A DNA stretch of 64,000 nucleotides from Patescibacteria group bacterium (GCA_023379465.1 JAMCTM010000027.1:1-64000); one strand, 5' to 3'; shown: positions 51,101-59,287, counted from the stretch's first letter. Numbers and translations are program-made. The notes: generated by a model from the sequence alone, not told the origin.

Positions 51101-51342
51101 ATAAAAACTTCAATGTCCTAGGGGGGAATACCTGCCCCACACCCGACCTTAAATTAAACATCGGAGGCTCTGTTGTGGTCAATGCCGCATTAAACGGAGG
51201 AACCTTCAATAATAAACGAGATCTTTGCGCCGGGGACCAGACATGTCCTGCCGTTACCATACAGGAAAGACCGGACTTTATATTAAACTCCCCCGACCTG
51301 TTCAAGCTCCAAAGAAGGGTCTGGCAGGAAGTGGCGCCATAA
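48136..51342 (+). CDS. Large Cys-rich surface protein with SdrD B-like domains
   Basis: 1068 residues. Signal peptide (about 1-25). Residues about 30-430 are Ser/Thr/Gly- and Cys-rich, with many short disulfide-type repeats (CSSSSCVSYS, CGTCTPNTGVC) and TPTPTP linkers. Then come three B-like domains with Ca-type loops: YDTNGNGVKDTGEASDT (about 440-535), YNDVNGDGVQDC (about 550-650) and YIDADKNGVKDI (about 660-775). The last 290 residues include VYKANGNLTITGSSLTF, FVILVNGDLNIDSEIHV and the end RPDFILNSPDLFKLQRRVWQEVAP-type block (last 24 residues), a beta-helical part. Likely a filament or adhesin component. Confidence 0.82.
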   Translation: MKKLILLGLFMLVGNFVFLSNSSSAAASCSPASSYNSTTITAYAYRTGSVSGPCTAYSSPKSVSAYSGTFSTSYSGQSAVVNCGSTGAGLVYYGNTSCSGSAAGYSGGACVTQTVTCTTPTPTPAPLPTCNSGPISWGFCGSSCTQPGTYTTYSGGGSCTQVSGNAGTQSCTGGSCPSSCPTIGATQCWNGATGYCDTSHLYYQTCTSAGWSNSTNCPSGEYPYAFGTLGGGCTSACSGHGGTCSSSCSNPIPNYTQYTNPNYACSTAGTTCCGAAATATPTPTPMQCTCYGCSSSSCVSYSVSGTCSSNGLSTSCPTCGTCTPNTGVCNGLTCGSVWNGCYYQSCGTCSASQTCTNNQCIAAATPTPGGYCGDGVVEPPEQCDTGTNNFNCPSSSQCNSNPNTPGCINQVWCSASCTTESCYNSCTGGPYGVYVYAFYDTNGNGVKDTGEASDTVDNFGVTLGGQSINSLYIGGVYQGYHWRGSFFPGSYPSPTAFALGVTPPSGYTLTNYSSGYVFWPCGTLTINLGFGIAPTPTPAPTYNISGNVYNDVNGDGVQDCVNPLVTNYPTCTGSSPETNVTGANISSTALSTGTTLKATTTSSGYSFTGLASDTYTLSVTPPAGYTLSAGDTNPKTVTIPPNQSVNFGLQKIPTYTISGSIYIDADKNGVKDIPPDSYYTATSLPIVISCISSSCNGYYTTVNTSTANGSFTTGSTLPAGQYTISLASLPSGFQATAPTPPAYTVTVGPGCTAPSPLTCDASGNITLADYGITNSLPWIQTTSGDITGVGVANPSQGGLNDPIPSSATCGGGAYASVAPGAGGTPGVIYSGASGSNFGQGQASVNNWIVGGNTYPDVYQPTTPGVIPTSYAYIDSLAQQSGVTETPITSVSGCSTTSPGNFSCTSLPSAPGVYKANGNLTITGSSLTFPSSGNFVILVNGDLNIDSEIHVPVGSTALFTAAGNINIGSTVGTSTINSTTTQIEGYYSTDKNFNVLGGNTCPTPDLKLNIGGSVVVNAALNGGTFNNKRDLCAGDQTCPAVTIQERPDFILNSPDLFKLQRRVWQEVAP

Positions 51343-51442
51343 AAATTAATTCTATAAATTTTTAAAGGTAAATATCTAATTTATCATTAAAGACAATTTA
51401 TAAAAAATTTAAACCAAGAAAAAATATTTTTCTATATTTTTT

Positions 51443-52342
51443 ATGAAATTTTTCAGGACCATATTTATAATCTTATTCTCAATAATAATTTATTCTATAA
51501 TAACCTTGCCTAGCCTAGCTCAATCTTCAAGCTATTTTGACACAACGCCTATTTTTACCCAAAATCTAACCGGATACCAACATAACGCTGACGAATCACT
51601 ACCGATAGATACAAATACTACATTAATTATTCCTGGAACAAGCTTTTCCGAACCTACAACTATAAATGTATATAAAGGAATACAAAATCAAATCCAATCA
51701 CTAATTCCTTCGGGACAATCGTCTATATCTTCATATGAAATACTATTTAAAGACGCAACTGGAAATTTGATTAAACCAAATAATGCTATAAAAATAGCTG
51801 TAATTAACAAATATAGTAATACCTCATTATATTATTATCCTTTCGTAAATAACGGCATAGATCAGGGTTTTACCAAACAAATTAATGGCACTAATACACT
51901 TTCTTTACTTCCAGTTAATGACACAGGGTTTATAGCCGCTGTAAATTCTATATCCGTCAACACGGATCAAACGCCTACCACAGCCTTATCCACTGTTTCT
52001 GCAAATCCTACAAACATGCAACAAAATCTGCCATCAACTGCAGCTCCTACTATATTACCTACTGCTAAAACAAAAGATCTAAATAGCAATAATTCCAATG
52101 TCGTAATACCAACTGTTCAAGTTTCGTCCAACAATATTACAAAAAGCCAAAGTCTAAAAACTTTAATTACTTCATTTGGAATTTTAATGATATTAATAAT
52201 TATCTTAATTGTGCTGTATTATTTAATTTTAAAAATTCGAAGAAAATCAAACTTGCCTCCCAAACAATCTCAAATCCAAAATAAAGATGGTATAGAAAAC
52301 AACAGTGAGAAATTGGAAATTGATAATCAAAAATTGATATAA
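51443..52342 (+). CDS. Exported single-pass protein, paralogue of the 47456 gene
   Basis: 299 residues with the same plan as the 47456 product: a signal peptide, SSYFDTTPIFTQNLTGYQHNA, ISSYEILFKDATGNLIKPNN, YYYPFVNNGIDQGFTKQI and LSLLPVNDTGFIAAVN, then a longer Thr/Ser/Pro/Asn-rich stalk (about 175-240) and a C-terminal helix (LITSFGILMILIIILIVLYYLIL) with a polar cytosolic tail. It sits after the large surface protein, so the two paralogues flank it. AT-rich sequence ends just before the ATG. Confidence 0.78.
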   Translation: MKFFRTIFIILFSIIIYSIITLPSLAQSSSYFDTTPIFTQNLTGYQHNADESLPIDTNTTLIIPGTSFSEPTTINVYKGIQNQIQSLIPSGQSSISSYEILFKDATGNLIKPNNAIKIAVINKYSNTSLYYYPFVNNGIDQGFTKQINGTNTLSLLPVNDTGFIAAVNSISVNTDQTPTTALSTVSANPTNMQQNLPSTAAPTILPTAKTKDLNSNNSNVVIPTVQVSSNNITKSQSLKTLITSFGILMILIIILIVLYYLILKIRRKSNLPPKQSQIQNKDGIENNSEKLEIDNQKLI

Positions 52343-52343
52343 T
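52338..52343 (+). promoter_or_regulatory. uppS: -10 box of uppS inside the upstream stop codon
   Basis: An exact TATAAT overlaps the TAA stop of the 51443 gene. The GTG start of uppS at 52351 is 7 bases further, so a leaderless mRNA is possible. The -35 is uncertain. Confidence 0.5.
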
Positions 52344-52350
52344 ACCTTTT

Positions 52351-53091
52351 GTGAATCTTAAATCAAAAATAAGCAGCAAGGCGGAAGAGCTAGCACTTAA
52401 GACCTCGGGCCTTAACCTTCCAAAAGCACTCCTGGTAATACCCGACGGAAACGGCAGATGGGCCCAAAGCTTAGGTCTTCCCGTAGCCGAAGGACACAAA
52501 CAGGGAGGGATAACTTTCTCGGAAATTTTAAAACATTTCATAAAAGTTGACATAGACGTTTTGGGTGTGTGGGGATTTTCCGAAGATAATTGGAAAAGAG
52601 ATGTAAAGGAAATAGCAAAAATAATGGAGGTAATAGAGCAAACGGCCAAGGAGAATTTAGATTTTATGGTCGATAACAACATTAAATTCATGGTCCTTGG
52701 ACGAAGAGACAGAATTTCCGAAGAGTTTCCCTCTTTTTTAGAAACAATTGAAAAAACAGAAGAGAAAACTAAAAATAATAACGGAAAGATCCTCGCCCTT
52801 TTTGTCGATTACGGCGAAAGATACCAGCTTGAAGAATTTGCAAAGAAAAGAGCGACCGACCCGGAGTCGTCAACTTATGAGTTGCTATCGAAAATTAACC
52901 GTGGTCTTCCGCTATTTGACATGGTTCTTAGAACAAGCGGAGAAAAAAGGATGTCGGGGTTTGGTCCCCTCGCCTCTTTGGCGGAATTCGTAAGCGTTGA
53001 CAAAAATCTTCCGGATTTAACCGATGAGGATATAATTAATAGCCTTAAAGAATTTTCATCAAGGGTTAGAAGATTTGGCGGAAGGTCCTAG
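52351..53091 (+). CDS. uppS: Isoprenyl transferase (undecaprenyl diphosphate synthase family)
   Basis: 246 residues with a GTG start. Family motifs: IPDGNGRWAQSLGLPVAEGHKQGG (as DGNGRWA plus GHKQG), VWGFSEDNWKRD, then RRDRI, and the C-terminal LRTSGEKRMSGFGPLASLAEF (normally RTSGE.R.SNF). It builds the C55 lipid carrier for peptidoglycan and surface glycans from farnesyl diphosphate. The 'SNFLLWQ' part is changed (SGFGPLASLAEF), so product length could differ. Confidence 0.92.
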   Translation: MNLKSKISSKAEELALKTSGLNLPKALLVIPDGNGRWAQSLGLPVAEGHKQGGITFSEILKHFIKVDIDVLGVWGFSEDNWKRDVKEIAKIMEVIEQTAKENLDFMVDNNIKFMVLGRRDRISEEFPSFLETIEKTEEKTKNNNGKILALFVDYGERYQLEEFAKKRATDPESSTYELLSKINRGLPLFDMVLRTSGEKRMSGFGPLASLAEFVSVDKNLPDLTDEDIINSLKEFSSRVRRFGGRS

Positions 53092-53492
53092 CGGTAATTT
53101 CCCTCCCCTATTTTGTCTATTTTTCTCATTGCGCGTCTTACGTCAACTCTTGTTGCAGTTAACGCATCAATTAAATGTCCGTCTATGCGCAGTTTTGTCC
53201 TGAAAAGCTGTCCGTGGTTTTCCTCAATCCTATCCCAATAAGGTTTCCCATCGTCAATTACCAATTCCTCAAAAAAATATCCGCCCGAATGAACATCTTT
53301 TCCTATAATATACCTGTTAAAAGTCGCCTGGTAAATATTGTGTTTGTGGTTTTTGGTTCCCTCATTTTCCAGAAAATCTTTTATTTTTTTTTCAAAATAT
53401 CTTACCCGTTTTCTTTTTGCACCGCGTATAATTGCGTTTTCTGTTATTTTGTGCACCCTTTCCTGCAGCGAATCGTTAATTCTTTCCCTCAT
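53088..53492 (-). CDS. Hypothetical protein, 134 residues
   Basis: Not recognised. Basic first half (AIIRGAKRKRVRYFEKKIKDF), then a beta-rich middle (FNRYIIGKDVHSGGYFFEELVI) and a helical end (GHLIDALTATRVDVRRAMRKI). No signal peptide. It is followed upstream on the same strand by another hypothetical protein of similar size and by glyA, and may be the last gene of that operon. It overlaps uppS by 4 bases. Confidence 0.6.
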   Translation of the reverse strand: MRERINDSLQERVHKITENAIIRGAKRKRVRYFEKKIKDFLENEGTKNHKHNIYQATFNRYIIGKDVHSGGYFFEELVIDDGKPYWDRIEENHGQLFRTKLRIDGHLIDALTATRVDVRRAMRKIDKIGEGNYR

Positions 53493-53543
53493 ACAATTGG
53501 AGATTATAACAAAGATTTAAATTTAATGACAATCAGAAGGATA

Positions 53544-53921
53544 TTATCGCTTTTTCCTAAAAAAAGATTCCGAAGGTTCTCCTAATTGTTCCTTGCTTGG
53601 CCTAAGTCCCGTAAAATCTATAACCGATGCGTTGTGGCCGCCTCGTTTTTCTATATCGTCTGATAATAAAACGACATTTAAAATATCCTCCTCGGAGAAA
53701 TCTCCGGAAAAAATGTTGGTAACAGAATCGTACACAACCTGTCTTGTTCGTTTTTTTGTCTCTTCTTTTCTTACTCTTCTCGCCAACCTTCGTATACTCA
53801 TTCCGTAAACCCTGATTTCACCCTGAATCTCTTTTTTTAACTGAGACTGGTTTAACGAATGCCTGATAAGCGGATTAGGTATGTCTATAACTCTTTTTCT
53901 TTCTGCTTCTGCTCTGCTCAT
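53544..53921 (-). CDS. Hypothetical basic protein, 125 residues
   Basis: Not recognised. A highly basic N-terminal part (MSRAEAERKRVIDIPNPL, RRLARRVRKEETKKRTR) is followed by an acidic patch (DFSEEDILNVVLLSDDIEKR). No membrane segment. Its start codon overlaps the glyA stop by one base, so translation is coupled to glyA. RNA or DNA binding is possible from charge only. Confidence 0.6.
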   Translation of the reverse strand: MSRAEAERKRVIDIPNPLIRHSLNQSQLKKEIQGEIRVYGMSIRRLARRVRKEETKKRTRQVVYDSVTNIFSGDFSEEDILNVVLLSDDIEKRGGHNASVIDFTGLRPSKEQLGEPSESFFRKKR

Positions 53922-55252
53922 TATATTGGAAATTTTGAGGTAAGTATTTTTACTTCCTTTGAAATTTTAATAAGGTTTTTGTTTTTTAGAATTTCGGCTT
54001 TTGCTTTTTTCCAGAACTTTGCGCGCTCTTCCTTGTCGTTTGGAAGCTGATAATCGGCGACTTGGTTAATTGCCCTGTTTATAAAATCGGCGATTTTGAC
54101 CATTTCTTTTTCTTTTAAACCCCTTGTTGTTATAGCGGGCGTTCCCAAACGTATTCCCGAAGGGTAAAAAGGCGGCATTTTATCATTCGGAACGGCATTT
54201 TTGTTTACGACTATTCCGGCAACTTCCAGAGCAAAAGCACCAATTGCCCCGTTAACGTTCTTGTTTGATAGGTCTATTAGTAACAAGTGGTTATCCGTTC
54301 CGCCGGAAACCAAATCAAAGCCGTGCTTTTTAAGCTCCTCGGCAAGTTTTTTGGCGTTTTTAACAATTTGTTTCCCGTAAGTTTTGAACGCAGGTTTTGA
54401 CGCTTCCGATAGCGCAACCGCAATCGCCGCAGTCTGGTTATCGTGCGGTCCACCCTGCAAACCCGGGAAAACAGCCTTATCAAGTTTCGAAGGCAAATCC
54501 GGATCTTTCTTAAGGCCTTTTTCCGTTACCAGAAGCATTGCTCCCCTCGGACCTCTTAGGGTCTTATGAGTTGTTGTCATTATGATATCCGAGTATAAAA
54601 CCGGGCTTGGATGAGCTCCTGCGATTACCAGTCCGGTTATGTGCGAAAGGTCGACAAGAAGATATGTCACGGATCCGGTGAGGGCTCCGACTTTATCAGC
54701 AATTTCACCAAATCTTTTAAAATCTACTATCCTCGGGTATGCCGTAAAACCGCAGACTATAATTTTAGGTTTTTCCTTTAACGCGACTTTCTCAATCTCT
54801 TGATAATCAAGATATCCGTCTTTCCCAAACGTATAAGAAACGACCGGAAAGTATGTTCCCGAAAATGAAACCGGAGATCCGTGGGTCAAGTGCCCTCCGT
54901 AAGCAAGCGACAAACCCATAATTTTATCCTTAAAAGGCGTGAGAAGCGCAAAATAAACAGCCGAGTTTGCCGGAGAACCCGAGTAAGGCTGAACATTTGC
55001 ATACGGAACACCGAACAACTTTTTTGCTCTTTCTTCAGCTAATATCTCGACATCATCAACTACTTCATTTCCCTGATAATATCTTTTCTTTGGATACCCT
55101 TCAGAATATTTGTTTACAAAGACCGTGCCCAATGCTTCCAATACTTCTTTCGACGCATAATTTTCCGAGGGTATCATTTCGAGGACTTCTCTCTGTCGTT
55201 TTTCCTCCCGCTTTATAAGGTTGTAAATTTTGGGGTCTTTGTTTTTTAACAT
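53921..55252 (-). CDS. glyA: Serine hydroxymethyltransferase
   Basis: 443 residues, PLP-dependent fold type I. IPSENYASKEVLEALGTVF, NKYSEGYPKKRYYQGNEVVDDVE, the PLP lysine in MTTTHKTLRGPRGAML, and the C-terminal KNAVPNDKMPPFYPSGIRLGTPAITTRG are all typical. It makes glycine and 5,10-methylene-THF, the one-carbon donor for ThyA. It is the last of the dTTP-supply genes in order glyA-folA-thyA-NUDIX-dut-tmk. Confidence 0.97.
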   Translation of the reverse strand: MLKNKDPKIYNLIKREEKRQREVLEMIPSENYASKEVLEALGTVFVNKYSEGYPKKRYYQGNEVVDDVEILAEERAKKLFGVPYANVQPYSGSPANSAVYFALLTPFKDKIMGLSLAYGGHLTHGSPVSFSGTYFPVVSYTFGKDGYLDYQEIEKVALKEKPKIIVCGFTAYPRIVDFKRFGEIADKVGALTGSVTYLLVDLSHITGLVIAGAHPSPVLYSDIIMTTTHKTLRGPRGAMLLVTEKGLKKDPDLPSKLDKAVFPGLQGGPHDNQTAAIAVALSEASKPAFKTYGKQIVKNAKKLAEELKKHGFDLVSGGTDNHLLLIDLSNKNVNGAIGAFALEVAGIVVNKNAVPNDKMPPFYPSGIRLGTPAITTRGLKEKEMVKIADFINRAINQVADYQLPNDKEERAKFWKKAKAEILKNKNLIKISKEVKILTSKFPI

Positions 55253-55276
55253 CTCCTGCCAATTATACGGACAGAG

Positions 55277-55747
55277 CTATTCTTTTTCAAGCTCTACAAA
55301 TTTATACCTTAATCCGTCTTCCGTTACTCCCGCTCCTATGAATTTTTCTTTTGTAAAGTTTGAGTAGTCGGGGAAAAACGTGTCGCAGCCAAAATCCCCT
55401 TCTATAAGGGTTAAATAAAGTTTGTCTGCCAAAGAAATAGTCAAATTAAACACCTGCGCTCCCCCTATTACAAAAACATCGCCGTGCCCTGCCTTGTCAA
55501 GCGCCTCCTCTATCGAATTTACTATTGTAACTCCTTCTGCGCTAAAATTAGGATCACTTGTCATGACAATGTTTGTTCGCTCCAAAAGAGGCTTTCCTAT
55601 GCTTTCAAAGGTATTCCTTCCCATTATAACGTTATGGCCTTTTGTGAGTTCTTTAAACCGTTTGAGATCTTCGGATATGTGCCAGGGCAACTGGTTCTTA
55701 CGGCCTATTCCGCGCTTGTTATCGAGTGCCGCTATAATACTAAGCAT
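55277..55747 (-). CDS. folA: Dihydrofolate reductase
   Basis: 156 residues: IIAALDNKRGIGRKNQLPWHISEDLKRFK with the substrate-site Asp replaced in position by the usual LPWH-SEDL block, VIMGRNTFESIGKPL, and VFVIGGAQVFNLTI. It reduces dihydrofolate formed by ThyA. The ATG at 55747 is chosen over a TTG at 55765 because TATAAT lies between them, 6 bases before the ATG. It is 7 bases downstream of the thyA stop. Confidence 0.95.
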   Translation of the reverse strand: MLSIIAALDNKRGIGRKNQLPWHISEDLKRFKELTKGHNVIMGRNTFESIGKPLLERTNIVMTSDPNFSAEGVTIVNSIEEALDKAGHGDVFVIGGAQVFNLTISLADKLYLTLIEGDFGCDTFFPDYSNFTKEKFIGAGVTEDGLRYKFVELEKE

Positions 55748-55754
55748 AAATTTA

Positions 55755-56669
55755 TTATACCGCAACCGGGGCTTTTATCGGCGGATACGGATCGTAACCC
55801 GACAAAACAAAATCCTCGAATTTAAATTTATTTATGTCTTTTACTTTAGGATTAATTGTGATCTTGGGTAATCTCCTGGGTTTTCTTTTAAGCTGTTCCC
55901 TCACCTGCCGTAGGTGGTTTGAATAAATATGCACGTCACCGAAAGTGTGCACAAATTCTCCGGGCCGCAGGCCCGTTACCTGTGCCATCATCATAAGCAA
56001 AAGAGAGTAAGATGCAATGTTAAAAGGAACCCCGAGGAAGGAATCGGCGCTTCGTTGATAAAGCTGGACCGAAAGCTTACCGTTATTTACATAAAACTGA
56101 AAAAGCGTATGGCACGGGGGCAAGCCCTCCCTTTTTACTATATCGTCGAGTTCACCCGGGTTCCAGGCGGTAACGATAAGCCTTCTTGAATATGGAGTTT
56201 TTTTAATATCTTTTATAACCTGTTTAATCTGGTCTACTTCCCCGCGCCCCAGCTTTTTCCAGTGTCTCCACTGAACTCCGTAAACGGGCCCCAAATCCGC
56301 CCATTTTCCCGCGAACTTTCGGTCTTCTTTTACTTTTGCAACATAATCTTCCTGAGTCAGTTTCTTTTTGTCTTTCGTGTGGAGTAAATAATACTTATAC
56401 GGCCACTCGTCCCAAATATGGACTCCGTTATCTACCAGATATTTGATGTTTGACTCCCCCTTTAAAAACCACAGAAGTTCGTAAATAACGCCTTTTAAAA
56501 ACATCTTTTTTGTAGTCAAAAGGGGAAATCCTTTGGAAAGATCATAACGCAGCTGTCTTCCAAACAGGGATTTTGTTCCGGTTTTTGTCCTGTCGTCTTT
56601 GTATTTTCCGTTTTTTAAGATATCCTTTAATAAATCAAGGTATTGCTCTTCGGCGCCTTTTATCTTCAT
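55755..56669 (-). CDS. thyA: Thymidylate synthase
   Basis: 304 residues. [19 protein letters not shown], the active-site Cys in [33 protein letters not shown] and [14 protein letters not shown] mark a ThyA (not the flavin-dependent ThyX). It methylates dUMP with 5,10-methylene-THF and leaves dihydrofolate, which FolA recycles. A Lys-rich loop ([20 protein letters not shown]) lies in the usual variable region. Confidence 0.97.
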   Translation of the reverse strand: MKIKGAEEQYLDLLKDILKNGKYKDDRTKTGTKSLFGRQLRYDLSKGFPLLTTKKMFLKGVIYELLWFLKGESNIKYLVDNGVHIWDEWPYKYYLLHTKDKKKLTQEDYVAKVKEDRKFAGKWADLGPVYGVQWRHWKKLGRGEVDQIKQVIKDIKKTPYSRRLIVTAWNPGELDDIVKREGLPPCHTLFQFYVNNGKLSVQLYQRSADSFLGVPFNIASYSLLLMMMAQVTGLRPGEFVHTFGDVHIYSNHLRQVREQLKRKPRRLPKITINPKVKDINKFKFEDFVLSGYDPYPPIKAPVAV

Positions 56670-56677
56670 TTTTCTAT

Positions 56678-57091
56678 TTATAACACATTAGCAATCGCTT
56701 CCGCTATCCCCGGATAAAAGTTTTTCTTGTCCTTTTTCATTTCCAAGAATTCTTTTTTGTTAATCCATCTAAAGCCTGTATGTTCTTTGCTTAGTTTGAT
56801 GTTTGATAAATCTGCTTTTGTTTTATAGCAAAGAAGCATCAATCCAGTATTTTTTTTGTAATCAAACCTTTCGAATATATTTACAAGCTCTGTTATTTCA
56901 AAATTTCTAATCCCGATTTCTTCCTTCAGCTCTCTTCTTAAGGCTTTTAATACGCTCTCGCCTTCGTCAATTTTTCCTCCCGGAAAACTGTATCGGTTAT
57001 TTTTGTCGGGCGTATTTTCCAAAAGTAAAACTTTTCCTCTTTTTACAAAGACCGCCTTTACTCCGATATGGTATTTTTTTTCCCTGCTCAT
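56678..57091 (-). CDS. NUDIX hydrolase
   Basis: 137 residues with a complete Nudix box ([24 protein letters not shown], read in two blocks: [14 protein letters not shown] and [10 protein letters not shown]). The MutT-like fold cleaves nucleoside diphosphates linked to another moiety, often oxidised or non-canonical dNTPs. Its place between thyA and dut argues for sanitising the nucleotide pool. The stop lies next to the thyA start, 8 bases away. Confidence 0.92.
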   Translation of the reverse strand: MSREKKYHIGVKAVFVKRGKVLLLENTPDKNNRYSFPGGKIDEGESVLKALRRELKEEIGIRNFEITELVNIFERFDYKKNTGLMLLCYKTKADLSNIKLSKEHTGFRWINKKEFLEMKKDKKNFYPGIAEAIANVL

Positions 57092-57526
57092 TTATCTTCG
57101 GCCTGTTGTTCCGAAACCTCCGCGCGACACCGAGCGCATTTTCTTTACTTCCGTAAACTTAGCCGTTGATAACTTTAAGAATATTCCCTGACAAATCCTT
57201 TCTCCTTTTTCAATTACTACTTTTTTGCGAGTAATGTTAACCGCAGAAAGCTTCAATTCGTCTTCCTCGCCGTTATAATCCTGGTCGATTACTCCCACTC
57301 CGTTTGCCACCATAATCCCCTTTTTGGAAGGAGTTGAACTTCTGGAAAACAAAAATAATCCGAAACCCTTGGGAACTTTTACAATCAGGTTCAGAGGAAT
57401 AAGGGTTACTTCAAATGGCGACATTGTGACGTTCTCCCGCGCCGTAAGATCAAAACCGACGGCGCCTTTGGTCTTATATTCGGGAAGGGGCAGGTTTCTA
57501 TCGATGCGCTTTACATTAATCCTCAT
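57092..57526 (-). CDS. dut: dUTP diphosphatase (trimeric dUTPase)
   Basis: 144 residues with motifs I-V: GAVGFDLTA, SRSSTPSKKGIMV, NGVGVIDQDYNGEEDELKL, KGERICQGIF, RGGFGTTGRR. In motif III the D-x-D-Y-x-G-E core is present. It turns dUTP into dUMP, both to keep uracil out of DNA and to feed ThyA. It abuts the NUDIX gene directly and overlaps tmk by 4 bases. Confidence 0.95.
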   Translation of the reverse strand: MRINVKRIDRNLPLPEYKTKGAVGFDLTARENVTMSPFEVTLIPLNLIVKVPKGFGLFLFSRSSTPSKKGIMVANGVGVIDQDYNGEEDELKLSAVNITRKKVVIEKGERICQGIFLKLSTAKFTEVKKMRSVSRGGFGTTGRR

Positions 57527-58221
57527 ATGATATTCCTTCCTATAAGCTCGGTTTTTATTTGTTCGTGGATTTCCTGTTTTGACAAAAGCTGGCCCTTTGG
57601 ATTGGTGCAGTCTATTTTTATCCAGTGGTCAAACCTTTCGAGTAAATCAAGGTACGCTTCCTCCGAATCCGTTAAGTATTTTTTGTTATCCTCGACCATA
57701 TCTTTTGTTTTCCCGTTTAAATACTGCCTTTTTGCCCTTTCCTTATTTTTAAGAAGTTTCTGGCTTTGTTTATGGGGAACATACAAATATATCAACAGAT
57801 CCTCTCTTGGCAAACCGTTTAGATAATATTCAAATTCTATATCCCAGTCGACAAAATTTCTTCTCTGGTTCTTGGGAAGCCTTCCCGACTGGTGAGCAAG
57901 GTTTGATGCAACGTACCTGTTTGCCAAAACTATTTTTCCCTCGGAAAGGGCTGCTTTTATGTGCGGTGACGCGCCGAGCCTGTCCAAAGCGTAGGGATAC
58001 GCCAAAAGGTAAGGGCTGACGCTATTTAAAGGCCCGAATTCACCCGCGAGGAAGCGCCCGACGGTTTCCCCGTGGAAAGTTTTGTACTGGGGAAAGTCAA
58101 AGACCGCAACGGGGATGTTTTTTTTATCAAGGTGAGCTTTGAGAAGATTTAGCTGGGTTGTTTTACCCGAGCCGTCATTTCCGTCAATGACTATAAATTT
58201 ACCTCTGTCTGTTCCTGCCAT
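57523..58221 (-). CDS. tmk: Thymidylate kinase
   Basis: 232 residues. P-loop IDGNDGSGKTTQLNLLKAHL, DR-type helix ALDRLGAS, RYVASNLAHQSG and a lid region rich in Lys/Arg (NKERAKRQYLNGKTKD). It phosphorylates dTMP to dTDP. First gene of the dTTP-supply operon, divergent from the acyltransferase at 58350. A little longer than E. coli Tmk (213). Confidence 0.94.
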   Translation of the reverse strand: MAGTDRGKFIVIDGNDGSGKTTQLNLLKAHLDKKNIPVAVFDFPQYKTFHGETVGRFLAGEFGPLNSVSPYLLAYPYALDRLGASPHIKAALSEGKIVLANRYVASNLAHQSGRLPKNQRRNFVDWDIEFEYYLNGLPREDLLIYLYVPHKQSQKLLKNKERAKRQYLNGKTKDMVEDNKKYLTDSEEAYLDLLERFDHWIKIDCTNPKGQLLSKQEIHEQIKTELIGRNII

Positions 58222-58349
58222 ACCTTTTTGAAATATAGCATATCGGAGAAATTTTTCAAACCACTAAAATTTGCTTTCTTAACAATCCTAATACCGTTAT
58301 GCTATCCGAAGGTACGATTTTGTGCTAAAATACATAAATTCACTAAATT

Positions 58350-59282
58350 ATGAGCGTTGAGAGACAGTCAATCGAGCAAAGGGCATTTATAAGAAGACCG
58401 ATAAAACCGCTGGCATTCAAAAGAGAAATACCCCCGGTTGTAGACTCTGTAATCGGGCACTGGACGGAGGCCCACGGACTCGGGGCACGAATTGAATATC
58501 AAGACGGGTTCCAAAATGCTTATATGGAAGCAGTAAGAGACGGCTATACCCCCGTTATAGTTGCAAACCACGATTCGCAATCTAACGCTGTTTCTCTGGT
58601 TAAACCGGCTTATATTTTAAGAGGCGCCGCAAATGAGGTATTGCCCGAAGATAAAAGAATTCAAGGCTTTTTGCTTCCGCTTGCTGCATCCTTAGACAGC
58701 GGCAGACAGGGAAAGTTTGCAAAAATAGCTTACGATGGAGCAAAGCCGACTATGGAGACATACGGCATTATTCCTGTACTTACAACCACTAAGCATGATA
58801 AAGAAAACCGCGATATGATAGCTAATCCCGAACAGTTTATGTCGGATATGAGGGAAGGCATTAAGGAAGGGTATGCGGTGGCCGTTTTGGCAGAAGGCAC
58901 TGTCGATGGAGGAAGAAGGGATCTGAACGGAAAAAGGAACGGAATGCAGGAGCTAGTTGATATTTCTTTAAAAACCCCTTATACCCTTCTTAAAAGATAC
59001 AGAAAAACCGAAGCAATTTTTATACCCGTTGGAATAGAAGGAGGAACACAAGTTCACGACCCGGCCGGAAGAATTCCTCTTCCTCATACCAAAGCTTTTC
59101 TTGCAGGGTTTGGTTTTGGTAGTGCGGATATGGTCATAGTTCGCATGGGAATGCCAATAAAATCTGACGGCCCCGAGATAGGCGAGATGGTTCACGCCCA
59201 TAACTGGGAAGAAGTTAATAACCAGGTAGGAAAAGCTATTGCTTCTCTAATTCCTGAGGAGATGCGCGGCGTTTACCGCTAA
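58350..59282 (+). CDS. PlsC-like acyltransferase superfamily protein
   Basis: 310 residues with the LPLAT pattern: VIVANHDSQSNAVSLVKPAY (variant of the NHxxxxD motif, where Asp follows directly), LLPLAASLDS, and the VLAEGTVDGGRR block equal to the P-E-G-T-R step. It should transfer an acyl group to a phospholipid precursor or another glycerol-type acceptor, but the altered first motif leaves catalytic type open. An extended -10 (TGCTAAAAT) lies upstream. It has no membrane helix of its own. Confidence 0.75.
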   Translation: MSVERQSIEQRAFIRRPIKPLAFKREIPPVVDSVIGHWTEAHGLGARIEYQDGFQNAYMEAVRDGYTPVIVANHDSQSNAVSLVKPAYILRGAANEVLPEDKRIQGFLLPLAASLDSGRQGKFAKIAYDGAKPTMETYGIIPVLTTTKHDKENRDMIANPEQFMSDMREGIKEGYAVAVLAEGTVDGGRRDLNGKRNGMQELVDISLKTPYTLLKRYRKTEAIFIPVGIEGGTQVHDPAGRIPLPHTKAFLAGFGFGSADMVIVRMGMPIKSDGPEIGEMVHAHNWEEVNNQVGKAIASLIPEEMRGVYR

Positions 59283-59287
59283 ACATC

